The notes below the pieces were generated by a model. That model was not told the DNA's origin and did not search any database. It saw nothing but the letters and a program-made list of their open reading frames with translations. A DNA stretch of 64,000 bases from Actomonas aquatica (lineage in GTDB: Bacteria > Verrucomicrobiota > Verrucomicrobiia > Opitutales > Opitutaceae), in NCBI RefSeq assembly GCF_019679435.2, contig NZ_CP139781.1, positions 4,832,001 to 4,896,000 of the forward strand, given 5' to 3'. This document shows positions 1 to 8,427 of this stretch, one piece after another. Position 1 is the first letter of the stretch, and each line of letters begins with the position of its first letter. The translations under genes were made by a program, and so were the position numbers.

Positions 1-36
1 ATTGGCCTCCGAGGCGTTCAAACCCTTTTCCCGTTC

Positions 37-864
37 ATGTCGTCGTATCGATCCGTTCTCCGCACCCTGCTTTTGATCTGCTGCATCGCAGTGGTGGGTT
101 GCGATCGGCTGCCCAAAGGCGAGCCGGTGGCGGAGATCAACGAACCCGACTACGTCGAGGGCAAACGCCTGTCGCGCCAAGGCAACGAACAGGGGGCGCT
201 GGCGGCCTTCACTCGCGTGATCAACTCCCGTCCGGAGGACGCCGCCGAATCGCATCTCGAGGTGGGCCTGCTCTATTCGGAGCACGTCAACGATCCCGTC
301 GCCGCGATCTATCATTTCCGCCGTTATCTGGAGTTGAAGCCCAACTCCCAGCAGCGCGAACTCGTTGAGCAACGCATCGCCGTGGCCTTCCGTGATTTCG
401 CGCGCACGCTGCCCGCACAGCCGCTCGAAAACCAAGCCATGCGCAGCGACCTGCTCGATGTGGTCGAGCGTCTCAAAGTGGAGAACACCCGCCTCAAGGA
501 CGAGGTGGCGTTGCTCCGCGCCGCGACTTCGGCCGATGGGCCGGCCGCGCTGCGCCAGACGGCCAACCTCTCCGCCCAACCGCTCACCACGCGCCCCGCG
601 CAGACCACGTCGCGTTTCAGTGCGGCACCGATTGAGCCCGAGCCCCAACCGCGCACCGTGGCTCCGCCCACGCGCCCCGAGGCGGCTCCGGCCGCTAGTG
701 CCCGGCGGGTGCACACGGTGGTGAAGGGCGACACCCTCTACAGCCTCGCGCGCCGTTATTATAACAACTCGACCCGCTCGCGGGACATCTACGAGGCCAA
801 CCGCAACCAGATGCGCTCGCAGAACGACCTGCAGATCGGGATGCAGTTGGTCATCCCCGAGTAA
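37..864 (+). CDS. LysM-domain lipoprotein with TPR-like and coiled-coil segments
   Basis: A predicted envelope lipoprotein of 275 residues. The N-terminus has a hydrophobic stretch (about residues 8-20) ending in the lipobox VVGC, with the lipidated cysteine at about residue 22. Residues 45-110 look like TPR helices (AAFTRVINSRPED, then YHFRRYLELKPNS). A short coiled coil follows (about 140-165), then a Pro/Ala/Thr-rich linker. The C-terminal 50 residues are a LysM domain, from HTVVKGDTLYSLARRYY to GMQLVIPE. LysM domains bind peptidoglycan glycan strands, so a role at the cell wall is inferred. The ATG at 37 is chosen because it directly precedes the signal sequence; no clear Shine-Dalgarno is visible. 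The exact partner or process is unknown. Confidence 0.85.
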   Translation: MSSYRSVLRTLLLICCIAVVGCDRLPKGEPVAEINEPDYVEGKRLSRQGNEQGALAAFTRVINSRPEDAAESHLEVGLLYSEHVNDPVAAIYHFRRYLELKPNSQQRELVEQRIAVAFRDFARTLPAQPLENQAMRSDLLDVVERLKVENTRLKDEVALLRAATSADGPAALRQTANLSAQPLTTRPAQTTSRFSAAPIEPEPQPRTVAPPTRPEAAPAASARRVHTVVKGDTLYSLARRYYNNSTRSRDIYEANRNQMRSQNDLQIGMQLVIPE

Positions 865-952
865 GCGGCGGAGCCAGGTCGCGAGGCGCACGACACAATA
901 TGCGCATATCTTGCGGCAACGGCTGCGGAGCGAGTTGCGCCTCATTGGGGGC

Positions 953-2392
953 ATGATGTCCACTCGCATGATCACCCCGGACGACGGCTCCTCATCTTTT
1001 GGCTCCACGGCTAGCGCCGCGGCCACCGCCTTGGATCTCGATATGATCCGCAAATACGCCGTGCCGGGTCCGCGTTACACCTCCTATCCGCCGGCCAACA
1101 AATTCCACGACCGGCTCGATGAGGTGGACGTGGGGCAGGGGATCGCCGCCGACAACGCCGACTCCGCCCGCCCACTCTCGCTCTATTTTCACCTGCCGTT
1201 CTGCGAATCGCGCTGCTGGTATTGCGGCTGCACCACCATCATCACGCGACGCAAGGACTGGGCCGACGAATATGAGCGCGACCTCGAGCGCGAGATGGAG
1301 GTGGTCGGGCGCCAGCTCAACCCGCAGCGGCTGGTCGACCAACTGCACTTTGGCGGAGGCACCCCGACCTTCTTCGCGCCGGAGGTGCTCACCAAACTCG
1401 GTGAGTCCATCCACCGTCGTTTCAGCTTTGCCGCCGACGCCGAGCTGAGCGTCGAGATCGACCCACGTTGCGCCACCCCCGAGCACCTCGCCGCACTTAA
1501 GTCGATCGGTATCAACCGCGCCTCTCTCGGCATCCAGGACACCAACCCCGAGGTGCAGGAAGCGATCCATCGTATCCAGCCTCATGATACGAATCGTCGT
1601 GTGGTCGATGGACTGCGTTCGATCGGCATCGATTCGGTCAATCTCGACCTGATTTACGGTCTGCCGCTGCAGACGCCCGACTCGGTGGAGCGCACGGTCG
1701 ACGACGCGCTCGAGCTCTCGCCCGCGCGGCTGTCGGTCTTTTCCTACGCGCACGTGCCGTGGATCAAACCGGCGCAGCGTATCTTCGACAAACGCGGCCA
1801 AATGCCCGGGCCGGCCGAGAAGTTGGAAATGTTTTCGCGCATTCGCGCCAAGCTGCTGGCCGCCGGTTACGTCGACATCGGACTCGACCATTTTGCCCGT
1901 CCGGACGACGAACTCGCGATCGCGTTGCGCGAGGGCAAGCTGCACCGCAATTTCCAAGGCTACAGCACGCGCTCGGGCGCGTCGCTCTACGGTTTCGGCA
2001 TCTCGTCGATCTCCCAGAGCAACGACATTTACTGGCAGAACCACAAGTCGCTCATGGAATACCGCGCCGCTCTGAATGAGGGCCGCCTGCCGGTCGAGCG
2101 AGGCTACCGCCTCACCGCCGAGGATAAACGGCGGCGGCGGCTCGTGATGGCCGTGATGTGTGACCGGCGGCTGGATTTTGCGCCCTTGAGCGCCGAGTTC
2201 GGCATCGATGTCGCGCAGACCTACGCCGAAGAAATTGCCCGGCTGCAGCCCCTGCAGGCCGACGGTTTGGTGGAGGTCTCCGCCGACGGCATCCGGGTCC
2301 TGCCCAAGGGCGAACCGCTGCTGCGCGTCGTCGCCATGGCCTTCGATCAGACCCTGTCGCGGGGTGTGCGGGCCCATGCGATGACCGTCTGA
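953..2392 (+). CDS. hemN: Oxygen-independent coproporphyrinogen III oxidase
   Basis: A radical-SAM enzyme that decarboxylates coproporphyrinogen III to protoporphyrinogen IX in haem synthesis without oxygen; cytoplasmic. The radical-SAM cysteines are C84, C88 and C91 in CESRCWYCGC, followed by GGGTPTFF. The N-terminal signature RYTSYPPANKFH and the C-terminal region (EGLHRNFQGY-like, here GKLHRNFQGYST) are typical of true HemN rather than HemW. Length, about 479 residues, is close to the family's usual 450-460. The frame is open from a TTG at 911, but the ATG pair at 953/956 lies just after a GGGGG run and is preferred. The sufU and sufS genes follow on the same strand, which fits a need for Fe-S clusters. 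Confidence 0.93.
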   Translation: MMSTRMITPDDGSSSFGSTASAAATALDLDMIRKYAVPGPRYTSYPPANKFHDRLDEVDVGQGIAADNADSARPLSLYFHLPFCESRCWYCGCTTIITRRKDWADEYERDLEREMEVVGRQLNPQRLVDQLHFGGGTPTFFAPEVLTKLGESIHRRFSFAADAELSVEIDPRCATPEHLAALKSIGINRASLGIQDTNPEVQEAIHRIQPHDTNRRVVDGLRSIGIDSVNLDLIYGLPLQTPDSVERTVDDALELSPARLSVFSYAHVPWIKPAQRIFDKRGQMPGPAEKLEMFSRIRAKLLAAGYVDIGLDHFARPDDELAIALREGKLHRNFQGYSTRSGASLYGFGISSISQSNDIYWQNHKSLMEYRAALNEGRLPVERGYRLTAEDKRRRRLVMAVMCDRRLDFAPLSAEFGIDVAQTYAEEIARLQPLQADGLVEVSADGIRVLPKGEPLLRVVAMAFDQTLSRGVRAHAMTV

Positions 2393-2454
2393 TCCGGTCC
2401 GATTCGCGGTGGGGAGTTGCCAAACCGGCGCAGGCCGTGACATTGGCGGTTCCC

Positions 2455-2895
2455 ATGTCCGACTTAACCGACCTCTATCAAGCGGTCATCCTCGACCACA
2501 ACAAGCGTCCTCGCAACCGCGGCCGGCTGCCCACAGCCACTCGCGTCGCGACCGGTGACAACCCGACTTGCGGGGACCAGTGCACTGTCTTTCTGCGGAT
2601 GGACGGCGATAAGATCGATGAGATCACCTTCGAAGGGTCGGGCTGCGCCATCTCGCAGGCCAGCGCTTCGCTCATGACCACGGAGCTCAAGGGCAAAACC
2701 AAGGCGGAAGCCGAGGCCGCGTTTGCCGACTTCAAGGACATCGTCACCACCGGTCGCGAGCCCGAGGAGTTCAGTGAGGTCGCGGCCTTTGCCGGCGTGC
2801 ATGCCTTCCCGGCGCGCATCAAGTGCGCCACGCTCTCCTGGCACGCCGCCGTCGAAGCGGTCAACAAGCCCGATCAGGCACCGATCGGGGACTAA
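2455..2895 (+). CDS. sufU: SufU-type Fe-S assembly protein
   Basis: A 146-residue IscU/SufU-family protein that works with the cysteine desulfurase SufS, accepting its persulfide for Fe-S cluster assembly. The zinc/sulfur ligand set of SufU is visible: C39 and D41 (PTCGDQC), C64 (GSGCAIS) and C124 (RIKCATLSW). The 18-21-residue insertion that separates SufU from IscU lies between C64 and C124, in the stretch KGKTKAEAEAAFADF. A GTG at 2437 would add six residues, but the ATG at 2455 gives the conserved start MSDLTDLYQ and is preferred. It lies 33 bases upstream of sufS, in an order often seen inverted (sufS then sufU) elsewhere. Confidence 0.93.
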   Translation: MSDLTDLYQAVILDHNKRPRNRGRLPTATRVATGDNPTCGDQCTVFLRMDGDKIDEITFEGSGCAISQASASLMTTELKGKTKAEAEAAFADFKDIVTTGREPEEFSEVAAFAGVHAFPARIKCATLSWHAAVEAVNKPDQAPIGD

Positions 2896-2928
2896 ATTGT
2901 CCCGCTCGCGCCTCCAGCTCCTACGTCC

Positions 2929-4167
2929 ATGACCCACGATTTTTCCAACCTGCGCGTGGATTTCCCCACGCTCGACCAACACGTCGGCGGCCATCCGCTC
3001 GTCTATCTCGACAACGCGGCCACCACCCAGAAGCCGCGCGCAGTGATCGATGCGATCGCACGTTACTACGAGCGCGACAACAGCAACGTGCACCGCGGTC
3101 TGCACGCCCTCTCCATGCGCGCCACGGATGGTTACGAAGCTGCTCGCGCTCGCACGGCCAAATTCATCAACGCGGCCGATCCGGCCGAAATCGTCTTCAC
3201 CCGCGGCACCACCGAAGCGGTGAACCTCGTCGCGCTGAGCTGGGGCCGCGCCAACCTGAAGGCCGGCGATGTGATCCTCTGCACCGAGATGGAGCACCAC
3301 TCCAACATGGTGCCGTGGCAACTCATCGCCCAGCAGACCGGCGCCACCGTGCGCTACATCCCGGTGGTGGGCGAGAACGCCGAGGGCGGGCTCGATCTCG
3401 AAGCGGCCGACGAGCTGCTCACGCCCGAGGTCAAGGTCCTGGCGGTGACGCACATCTCGAACACCCTTGGTTGCGAAAACCCGATCAAAGACCTGTGCGC
3501 CAAGGCGCGCGCCGTCGGAGCGATCAGTGTGATCGATGGAGCCCAATCGGCCGGCCACGAACTCGTCGACGTGCAGGATCTGGGGTGCGATTTCTTCGCC
3601 TTCTCCGGCCACAAAATGGCCGCGCCGACTGGCATCGGTGCGCTCTATGGTCGCAAGGCCCTGCTCGACGCCATGCCGCCGTGGCAGGGCGGTGGCGGCA
3701 TGATCGCCAACGTCACGTTTGAGGGCAGCACTTGGAAGCCGTCGCCGGAGCGTTTTGAAGCCGGCACGCCCAATGTGGCTGACGCCATCGGCCTGCATGC
3801 CGCGATGGATTATCTCGATGGCCTCGGCCGTCCCGCGATCAGCCGTCACGAGTCGGAACTGGCCATGATGGCGTGTGAAGCGCTCAGCGAGTTGCCGGGG
3901 ATCCGTATCCTCGGTCCGCGCCCCGGCGAACATCGGGCGGGCACGGTGAGTTTTGCTTTCGCTGATGTGCACGCGCACGACGTCGTGACCTTTGCCGATC
4001 AAGATGGTGTCGCTCTGCGCGGCGGTCACCACTGCAACCAGCCGCTCATGCGCAAGCTCGGTTTGCCGAGCACGACGCGGGCGAGTTTTTACGTCTACAA
4101 CACGCCGGAAGACGTGGACGCGCTGGTGAAATCGATGCGCAAGATCCTGAAGTTTTTCGGCGCCTGA
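2929..4167 (+). CDS. sufS: Cysteine desulfurase, SufS type
   Basis: A PLP enzyme of 412 residues that removes sulfur from cysteine as an enzyme-bound persulfide and hands it to SufU. The PLP lysine is K229 in FSGHKMAAPTG, and the catalytic cysteine is C369 in the short loop ALRGGHHCNQP, which marks the class II (SufS) branch rather than IscS. The substrate-binding histidine region is CTEMEHHSNMVPW. Length is normal for the family. It follows sufU by 33 bases, so the two are very likely co-transcribed. No sufBCD genes are in this window. Confidence 0.95.
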   Translation: MTHDFSNLRVDFPTLDQHVGGHPLVYLDNAATTQKPRAVIDAIARYYERDNSNVHRGLHALSMRATDGYEAARARTAKFINAADPAEIVFTRGTTEAVNLVALSWGRANLKAGDVILCTEMEHHSNMVPWQLIAQQTGATVRYIPVVGENAEGGLDLEAADELLTPEVKVLAVTHISNTLGCENPIKDLCAKARAVGAISVIDGAQSAGHELVDVQDLGCDFFAFSGHKMAAPTGIGALYGRKALLDAMPPWQGGGGMIANVTFEGSTWKPSPERFEAGTPNVADAIGLHAAMDYLDGLGRPAISRHESELAMMACEALSELPGIRILGPRPGEHRAGTVSFAFADVHAHDVVTFADQDGVALRGGHHCNQPLMRKLGLPSTTRASFYVYNTPEDVDALVKSMRKILKFFGA

Positions 4168-4294
4168 GCGGCGGCGGGCCGCGCAGTCCTCGCAAGAACT
4201 GCAATCGACCGGCCAACGACTGCGGAGACGGGGTGGGGCAGGCCCGGCATGATGGCCGGTGCTTTCCCCGCACCCACCCCAACCCCAGTCCGCC

Positions 4295-5287
4295 ATGAAC
4301 CTCCAGACCACCTACCTTGGTCTCAAGTTGCGTAATCCACTTGTGATCGGGGCTTCGCCGTTTTGCGACAACCTCACTGCCTGTCGAGAACTCGCCGAGG
4401 CAGGCGTGGCCGCGATCGTGATGCACTCGTTTTTTGAAGAGCAAATCGGTGCCACGCCGCGAGAGCTCGGCGGTAGCGCCGATGGGCTCGTGGAGGGCCG
4501 GGAGCAGTTGAGTGAGCTGTTCCCGCACTACGAAGACTACCGCCTCGATTCCGAACAATACCTGCGTCAGCTCGAACGTCTGCGCAAGCTGGTGGACATC
4601 CCCATCATCGGCTCGTTGAACGGCAGTCACATGGGCAACTGGGTCGGCCAGGTGCAACGCATGGAGGATGCCGGCGCGGCGGCCATCGAGCTCAATCCCT
4701 ACCAGCTGCCGACCGACCCGTCGCGACCGGCGGATGACATTGAGCGCGAGATCGTGGAACTGGTGCGCACCGTTGCCGCGGCGGTGAATATTCCGGTGTC
4801 GGTGAAGCTGTCGCCCTTCCACACCTCGTTGGCGCATTTTGCCAGCACCTTGGCCGCGAACGGCGCGGCCGGCGTGGTGTTGTTCAACCAATTTTATCAG
4901 CCGGACATCGACATCGATGCCTTGGAGGCGGTCACGCAACTGCGGCTGTCGCACTCCAGTGATCTGCTGCTGCGGCTGCGCTGGCTCTCCATCCTGTCCC
5001 CGCAGTTCAGCGGCAGTCTGGCGTGTAGTGGTGGAGTGCATACAACGCAGGATCTGGTGAAGGCGTTGTTGGCCGGCGCCGATGTGGTGCAGGTGGTTTC
5101 GGCGCTCCTGCGCTATGGCACCGGACACGTCGCGAGTCTGCTGAAGGGCCTCGAAGCCTGGATGAGCGAGCACGAGTTTTATTCGGTCGATCGCGTGCGC
5201 GGGCAGTTGAACCTGCGCAAGTGCGCGGACCCTGCGGTGCACGAGCGCGCGCATTACCTGAAGGTGCTGCAATCCTGGCAGGTCTGA
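4295..5287 (+). CDS. Dihydroorotate dehydrogenase-like FMN enzyme
   Basis: A TIM-barrel flavoprotein of 330 residues resembling class 1 dihydroorotate dehydrogenases. It opens with the typical TTYLGLKLRNPLVIGASPF and has an internal NGSHMGNWV strand and a SVKLSPFHTSL segment near the FMN site. The C-terminal phosphate-binding part reads LACSGGVHTTQD and GADVVQVVSALL. Proteins of this subfamily are often annotated as DHODH-like because they are not always the pyrimidine-pathway enzyme, and no other pyr gene is nearby. The ATG at 4295 is chosen over an upstream ATG at 4259 because the family alignment starts there. Confidence 0.85.
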   Translation: MNLQTTYLGLKLRNPLVIGASPFCDNLTACRELAEAGVAAIVMHSFFEEQIGATPRELGGSADGLVEGREQLSELFPHYEDYRLDSEQYLRQLERLRKLVDIPIIGSLNGSHMGNWVGQVQRMEDAGAAAIELNPYQLPTDPSRPADDIEREIVELVRTVAAAVNIPVSVKLSPFHTSLAHFASTLAANGAAGVVLFNQFYQPDIDIDALEAVTQLRLSHSSDLLLRLRWLSILSPQFSGSLACSGGVHTTQDLVKALLAGADVVQVVSALLRYGTGHVASLLKGLEAWMSEHEFYSVDRVRGQLNLRKCADPAVHERAHYLKVLQSWQV

Positions 5288-5360
5288 CTTTGGCGTTCAC
5301 GCGACGGTGGTGATTTCGGGGGCAAGTTGAGATCGGCGCGTCCTCGCCCATGCTCGTATC

Positions 5361-5768
5361 ATGAATGATGACACATTGCGCCAACACCTGAGCCAGGCTC
5401 GCACGATAGCGGTCGTGGGGCTGTCCACCGATCCCGCCAAGGCGAGCCATCGCGTGGCGAGTTATTTGCAGGCGCAGGGTTACCGCATCATCCCGGTGCA
5501 TCCGCGAGCGGATGAGCTCCTCGGTGAGCGGGTGGTGCGATCCTTGGCGGAGATCGCCGAGCCCGTGGACATCGTGGACGTGTTTCGCCCGGGGCCGGAG
5601 ACGCTGCGCTGGGCGGAGGAGGCGATCACGAACGGGGCGGGGCTCTTGTGGCTGCAGGAAGGCATAACCTCAGAGGAGACGGCGGCACGGGCGGAAGCGG
5701 CCGGGCTACCGTGGGTCATGGATGCCTGCCTGATGGTCGAGCATCGGCGGCTTCTCGGAAAGGTGTGA
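5361..5768 (+). CDS. CoA-binding protein, YccU-like
   Basis: A 135-residue single Rossmann domain of the CoA_binding_2 type, related to the nucleotide-binding domain of succinyl-CoA synthetase. The opening strand and loop are TIAVVGLSTDPAKASHRVA, then a YRIIPVHPR strand and VDIVDVFRPG. The conserved C-terminal cysteine and histidine are in MDACLMVEHRRL. Members bind CoA in structures, but a cellular role is not settled. It is followed by a small GC-rich hairpin (5784-5801) and then tRNA-Ser. It is full length for its family. Confidence 0.85.
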   Translation: MNDDTLRQHLSQARTIAVVGLSTDPAKASHRVASYLQAQGYRIIPVHPRADELLGERVVRSLAEIAEPVDIVDVFRPGPETLRWAEEAITNGAGLLWLQEGITSEETAARAEAAGLPWVMDACLMVEHRRLLGKV

Positions 5769-5859
5769 AATTCCGTTTGACCGAGGCGGCGACATCCGCC
5801 TTATCTCACCCTCTTTCGTCCAACGTCAGGGTGTTTCGGCACTCTGATGCACATCACCA

Positions 5860-5949
5860 GGAGAGGTGGCAGAGTGGTCGAATGCGCTCGCTTGGAAAGC
5901 GGGTATAGGCTTAAACCTATCGGGGGTTCGAATCCCCCCCTCTCCGCCA
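5860..5949 (+). tRNA. tRNA-Ser (anticodon GGA), CCA encoded
   Basis: A class II tRNA. The acceptor stem pairs GGAGAGG (5860-5866) with CCTCTCC (5939-5945), then a G discriminator and an encoded CCA (5947-5949). The anticodon loop is TTGGAAA, with GGA at 5894-5896, reading UCC and UCU. The long variable arm forms ATAGG-CTTAAA-CCTAT, as expected for serine. The T arm is GGGGG-TTCGAAT-CCCCC. All stems close, so it looks functional. A TTGACC hexamer lies at 5777-5782, but a convincing -10 is not visible. Confidence 0.97.
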
Positions 5950-5984
5950 TGTAAGCCCCCACGAAGGGGTTATGGACCACTCCC

Positions 5985-8294
5985 TCAATGGAAGTGACCG
6001 TGGCGGTGACCGCCCGTCGCACCGTTGTCTTCGCGCTGCCACTCAAACGCAGGCGGCGATGCCACCACATCAGCGCCTGCTGCTTCTGTGATCCGATAGA
6101 TTCGGTTGAGTTGAAGGTCGGTGAGCGTCTGGCGGTGGTCGCTCCCGGCCCATCGAATCGCCACTTCCTTGATCGCGGTCGCGTCGCCGAGGCCGATGAT
6201 GGTTTCGGTGAGCGGATTGGAGCCAAAGGTGCCGCCGCTGGTGACGACGCGGTGGATCGATCGTGGCCCGGCGGGGGTGTCGACGGTCACGAGGATGCGC
6301 GAGCCAACGCCGAGGCGGTTGGAGGTCTGGCCGTGCAGGCGGAGTTTCAGCCACGCGTGGTCAAAGCCGGGATTGGCGAAGAGCTGGTTGGGGTAGTGGT
6401 CGCCGGCAAACGCGCCGCCCACGACGGAGTAGATGTCGGGCTGCCCGTCGTGGTTGAGGTCGCCGAAGGCGATGGCGTGGCCTTTTTGCAGCTGGCCGAA
6501 GCCGCCGGCGGTGGTCACGTCCTGAAAGCGGCGGCCCGCGTCGTTGCGGAACATGAGGTTGGGGATGACGGTTCCGAGATTGGGGTCGCCCGTGCCCACG
6601 TAAAAATCAAGCCAACCGTCGTTGTCGATGTCGCCGAAGTTGCTGCCCATGGTGTGCAGGATGCGATCGAGGCCGGTGGCGGCGCTCACCTCCGCGAAGG
6701 TGCCGTCACCACGATTTCGATACAACCGGGCTTCCTCGCCGCGGTGGGGAGACTGGAGGAGATCGGCCAGAACGTCCCCGGCGTTGCGAATCGAGTAGCC
6801 GGTGACGAGGATATCGAGCCAGCCATCGTTGTCGTAGTCGAAGAACCAGCACGGAAAACTCCGGCCGGGTTCGGTGACGCCGGCGGCTGCGGCCACATCG
6901 GTGAAACGATGACCACGCTCGGGGCGGGCCGGGTCGACCGGGCCGTCGTTGCGCAGCAGGCGATTGGCACCGGTGAGGGAGGAAAGGTAGAGGTCGGGCC
7001 GGCCGTCGTTGTTGTAATCGCCAGCGGTGACTGCCTTGATCCAATCGACGACATCGACGCCACTGGTGGCGGCGAGGTTGGTGAAGGTGCCGTCGCCGTT
7101 GTTGCGATACAGTTCACAGGGATCGGCCTCGGTGTTGCCCTCGAGTGACTCGTTGCCGATGAAGATATCGAGCCAGCCGTCACCGTCGTAGTCGAACCAC
7201 GTGGCGGTCTGGGTGGGGTGAAAACTCAGGAGGCCGGCGGTTTCAGTGACATCGGTGAAGGTGCCGTCGCCGTCGTTGCGCAACAGGGAATTGGGAATAC
7301 GACCCTCTTCACCGCGCCAGGCGCCGCGCAGGATGAGCACGTCGACGAAGCCGTCGTTGTTGTAGTCGCCGTGGATCAGGTTGAGCCCGCCGGTGAGCCC
7401 TTGGAGGCCCGCCTCGCCGGTGCGTTCGGTAAAGGTGCCGCCGCCGTCGTTGGTGAAATAGCGGAGCTGGCCGTAGGGGCCCCACGCGGAGGCCATCAGG
7501 TCCAGATCGCCGTCGCGATCAAAGTCATCCATAACCACGCCCCCGGAGAGATCGTCGACCGCCACGCCATGCGCCATGGCGACGTCGTAGAAACGGGGCA
7601 GGGGAAAATCGGAGGCAAAAACCTCGGGTGGCACCCGCCAACGCTCGGGGACCTTTTCGGGGTATTCTCCGACGGTCATGTGGGCGAGGTTGAGCATCCA
7701 GGCGGCGTAAGGAGAGGGGGCTTGGGCCAGCACCTGCTTGTAGGTGGCGATGGCGGCGCGGGAGCCGGTCTGGTCGAGGTGGATGGCGCCGCCGGCGAGG
7801 GGTAGCAGGCAGGAGTCGGCGTTGTGGTTGGCGAGACAGTTGGCCTGTTCCCCGAGCCGGAATTCGCACAGCGCCTTCAGTTGCAGCAGTTCGGCGATCT
7901 GTTGGCGGTCCATCGACGCACCGGATCGGGCAAAGTCGCGTCCGAAGATCTGGATCTGTTCCAGCGCGGCGGTGGAGTGGCCGTCGTTGAGCAGGGCCTG
8001 GGCGTAGGGGATGCGCAGGGGCAGGCTTTGATTGAGGGACGTGGCGGCGGCGAGTTGCGCTTCGAGATCGGCGACGGCGCGTCCGGGGAAGAAGACGTCG
8101 GTCTCCCCCGAGCTGGTTTCGGCGAGCGTTTGCAGGCGTTCAATCATGCGCTGCGTGCTCGGGGCGAGGCTGCTGGCCAGGGCGGGCGGGGGGAAGGCGG
8201 CACCGATTGCGAGCAGACCGAGGCCGAGGCCGAGGCGCACGCGACGGACGCGGAAACGGGGGCAGGAGAGACGAAAGCCGGGGTAAAAAGTCAT
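5985..8294 (-). CDS. Secreted CRTAC1-type VCBS/FG-GAP protein with ASPIC/UnbV tail and N-terminal TPR-like region
   Basis: A 769-residue exported protein. The start at 8294 precedes a signal sequence (an Arg-rich n-region, a GLGLGLLAIGAAF core and an ALA-SS cleavage site). Residues about 55-215 form TPR-like helices with the family mark CLANHNADSCLLPL. Then come many FG-GAP/VCBS blades, each with a calcium-loop-like DxDxDGxxD motif (DFDRDGDLDLM, DYNNDGFVDVL, DYDGDGWLDIF and others), predicted to fold as a beta-propeller. Residues about 665-740 are an ASPIC/UnbV domain (NRLGVGSRI to RWAGSD). The protein ends in a His-rich HRHGHFH. It lies downstream of the TMTC-like TPR membrane protein on the same strand. 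Ligand unknown; surface or periplasmic location inferred. Confidence 0.9.
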   Translation of the reverse strand: MTFYPGFRLSCPRFRVRRVRLGLGLGLLAIGAAFPPPALASSLAPSTQRMIERLQTLAETSSGETDVFFPGRAVADLEAQLAAATSLNQSLPLRIPYAQALLNDGHSTAALEQIQIFGRDFARSGASMDRQQIAELLQLKALCEFRLGEQANCLANHNADSCLLPLAGGAIHLDQTGSRAAIATYKQVLAQAPSPYAAWMLNLAHMTVGEYPEKVPERWRVPPEVFASDFPLPRFYDVAMAHGVAVDDLSGGVVMDDFDRDGDLDLMASAWGPYGQLRYFTNDGGGTFTERTGEAGLQGLTGGLNLIHGDYNNDGFVDVLILRGAWRGEEGRIPNSLLRNDGDGTFTDVTETAGLLSFHPTQTATWFDYDGDGWLDIFIGNESLEGNTEADPCELYRNNGDGTFTNLAATSGVDVVDWIKAVTAGDYNNDGRPDLYLSSLTGANRLLRNDGPVDPARPERGHRFTDVAAAAGVTEPGRSFPCWFFDYDNDGWLDILVTGYSIRNAGDVLADLLQSPHRGEEARLYRNRGDGTFAEVSAATGLDRILHTMGSNFGDIDNDGWLDFYVGTGDPNLGTVIPNLMFRNDAGRRFQDVTTAGGFGQLQKGHAIAFGDLNHDGQPDIYSVVGGAFAGDHYPNQLFANPGFDHAWLKLRLHGQTSNRLGVGSRILVTVDTPAGPRSIHRVVTSGGTFGSNPLTETIIGLGDATAIKEVAIRWAGSDHRQTLTDLQLNRIYRITEAAGADVVASPPAFEWQREDNGATGGHRHGHFH

Positions 8295-8427
8295 GGGCAC
8301 GGCACCAAGTCCACGGCGAAGGTGCCGGTCAAACGGCACGGGTTGATTACCGGCAGATCGCGGTATCATCGTGCAGATTGCGCGATGATGCGGTGTGTCC
8401 AATGCGCCATGACGTCGGGCGGGCGGC

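Noticed and set aside
911..952. TTG start extending hemN upstream
   Set aside because: The added 14 residues are not family-like, and the ATG pair at 953/956 has a G-rich ribosome site just before it.
2464..4311. Long minus-strand open frame opposite sufU and sufS
   Set aside because: The plus strand has all SufU and SufS catalytic residues; the opposite frame is rich in Arg, Gly and His with no recognisable domain.
5985..8294. Propeller proteins as integrins or calcium toxins (RTX)
   Set aside because: The FG-GAP calcium loops are like those of integrin alpha chains, but no RTX nonapeptide repeats (GGxGxDxLx) are present, and no type I secretion genes adjoin.
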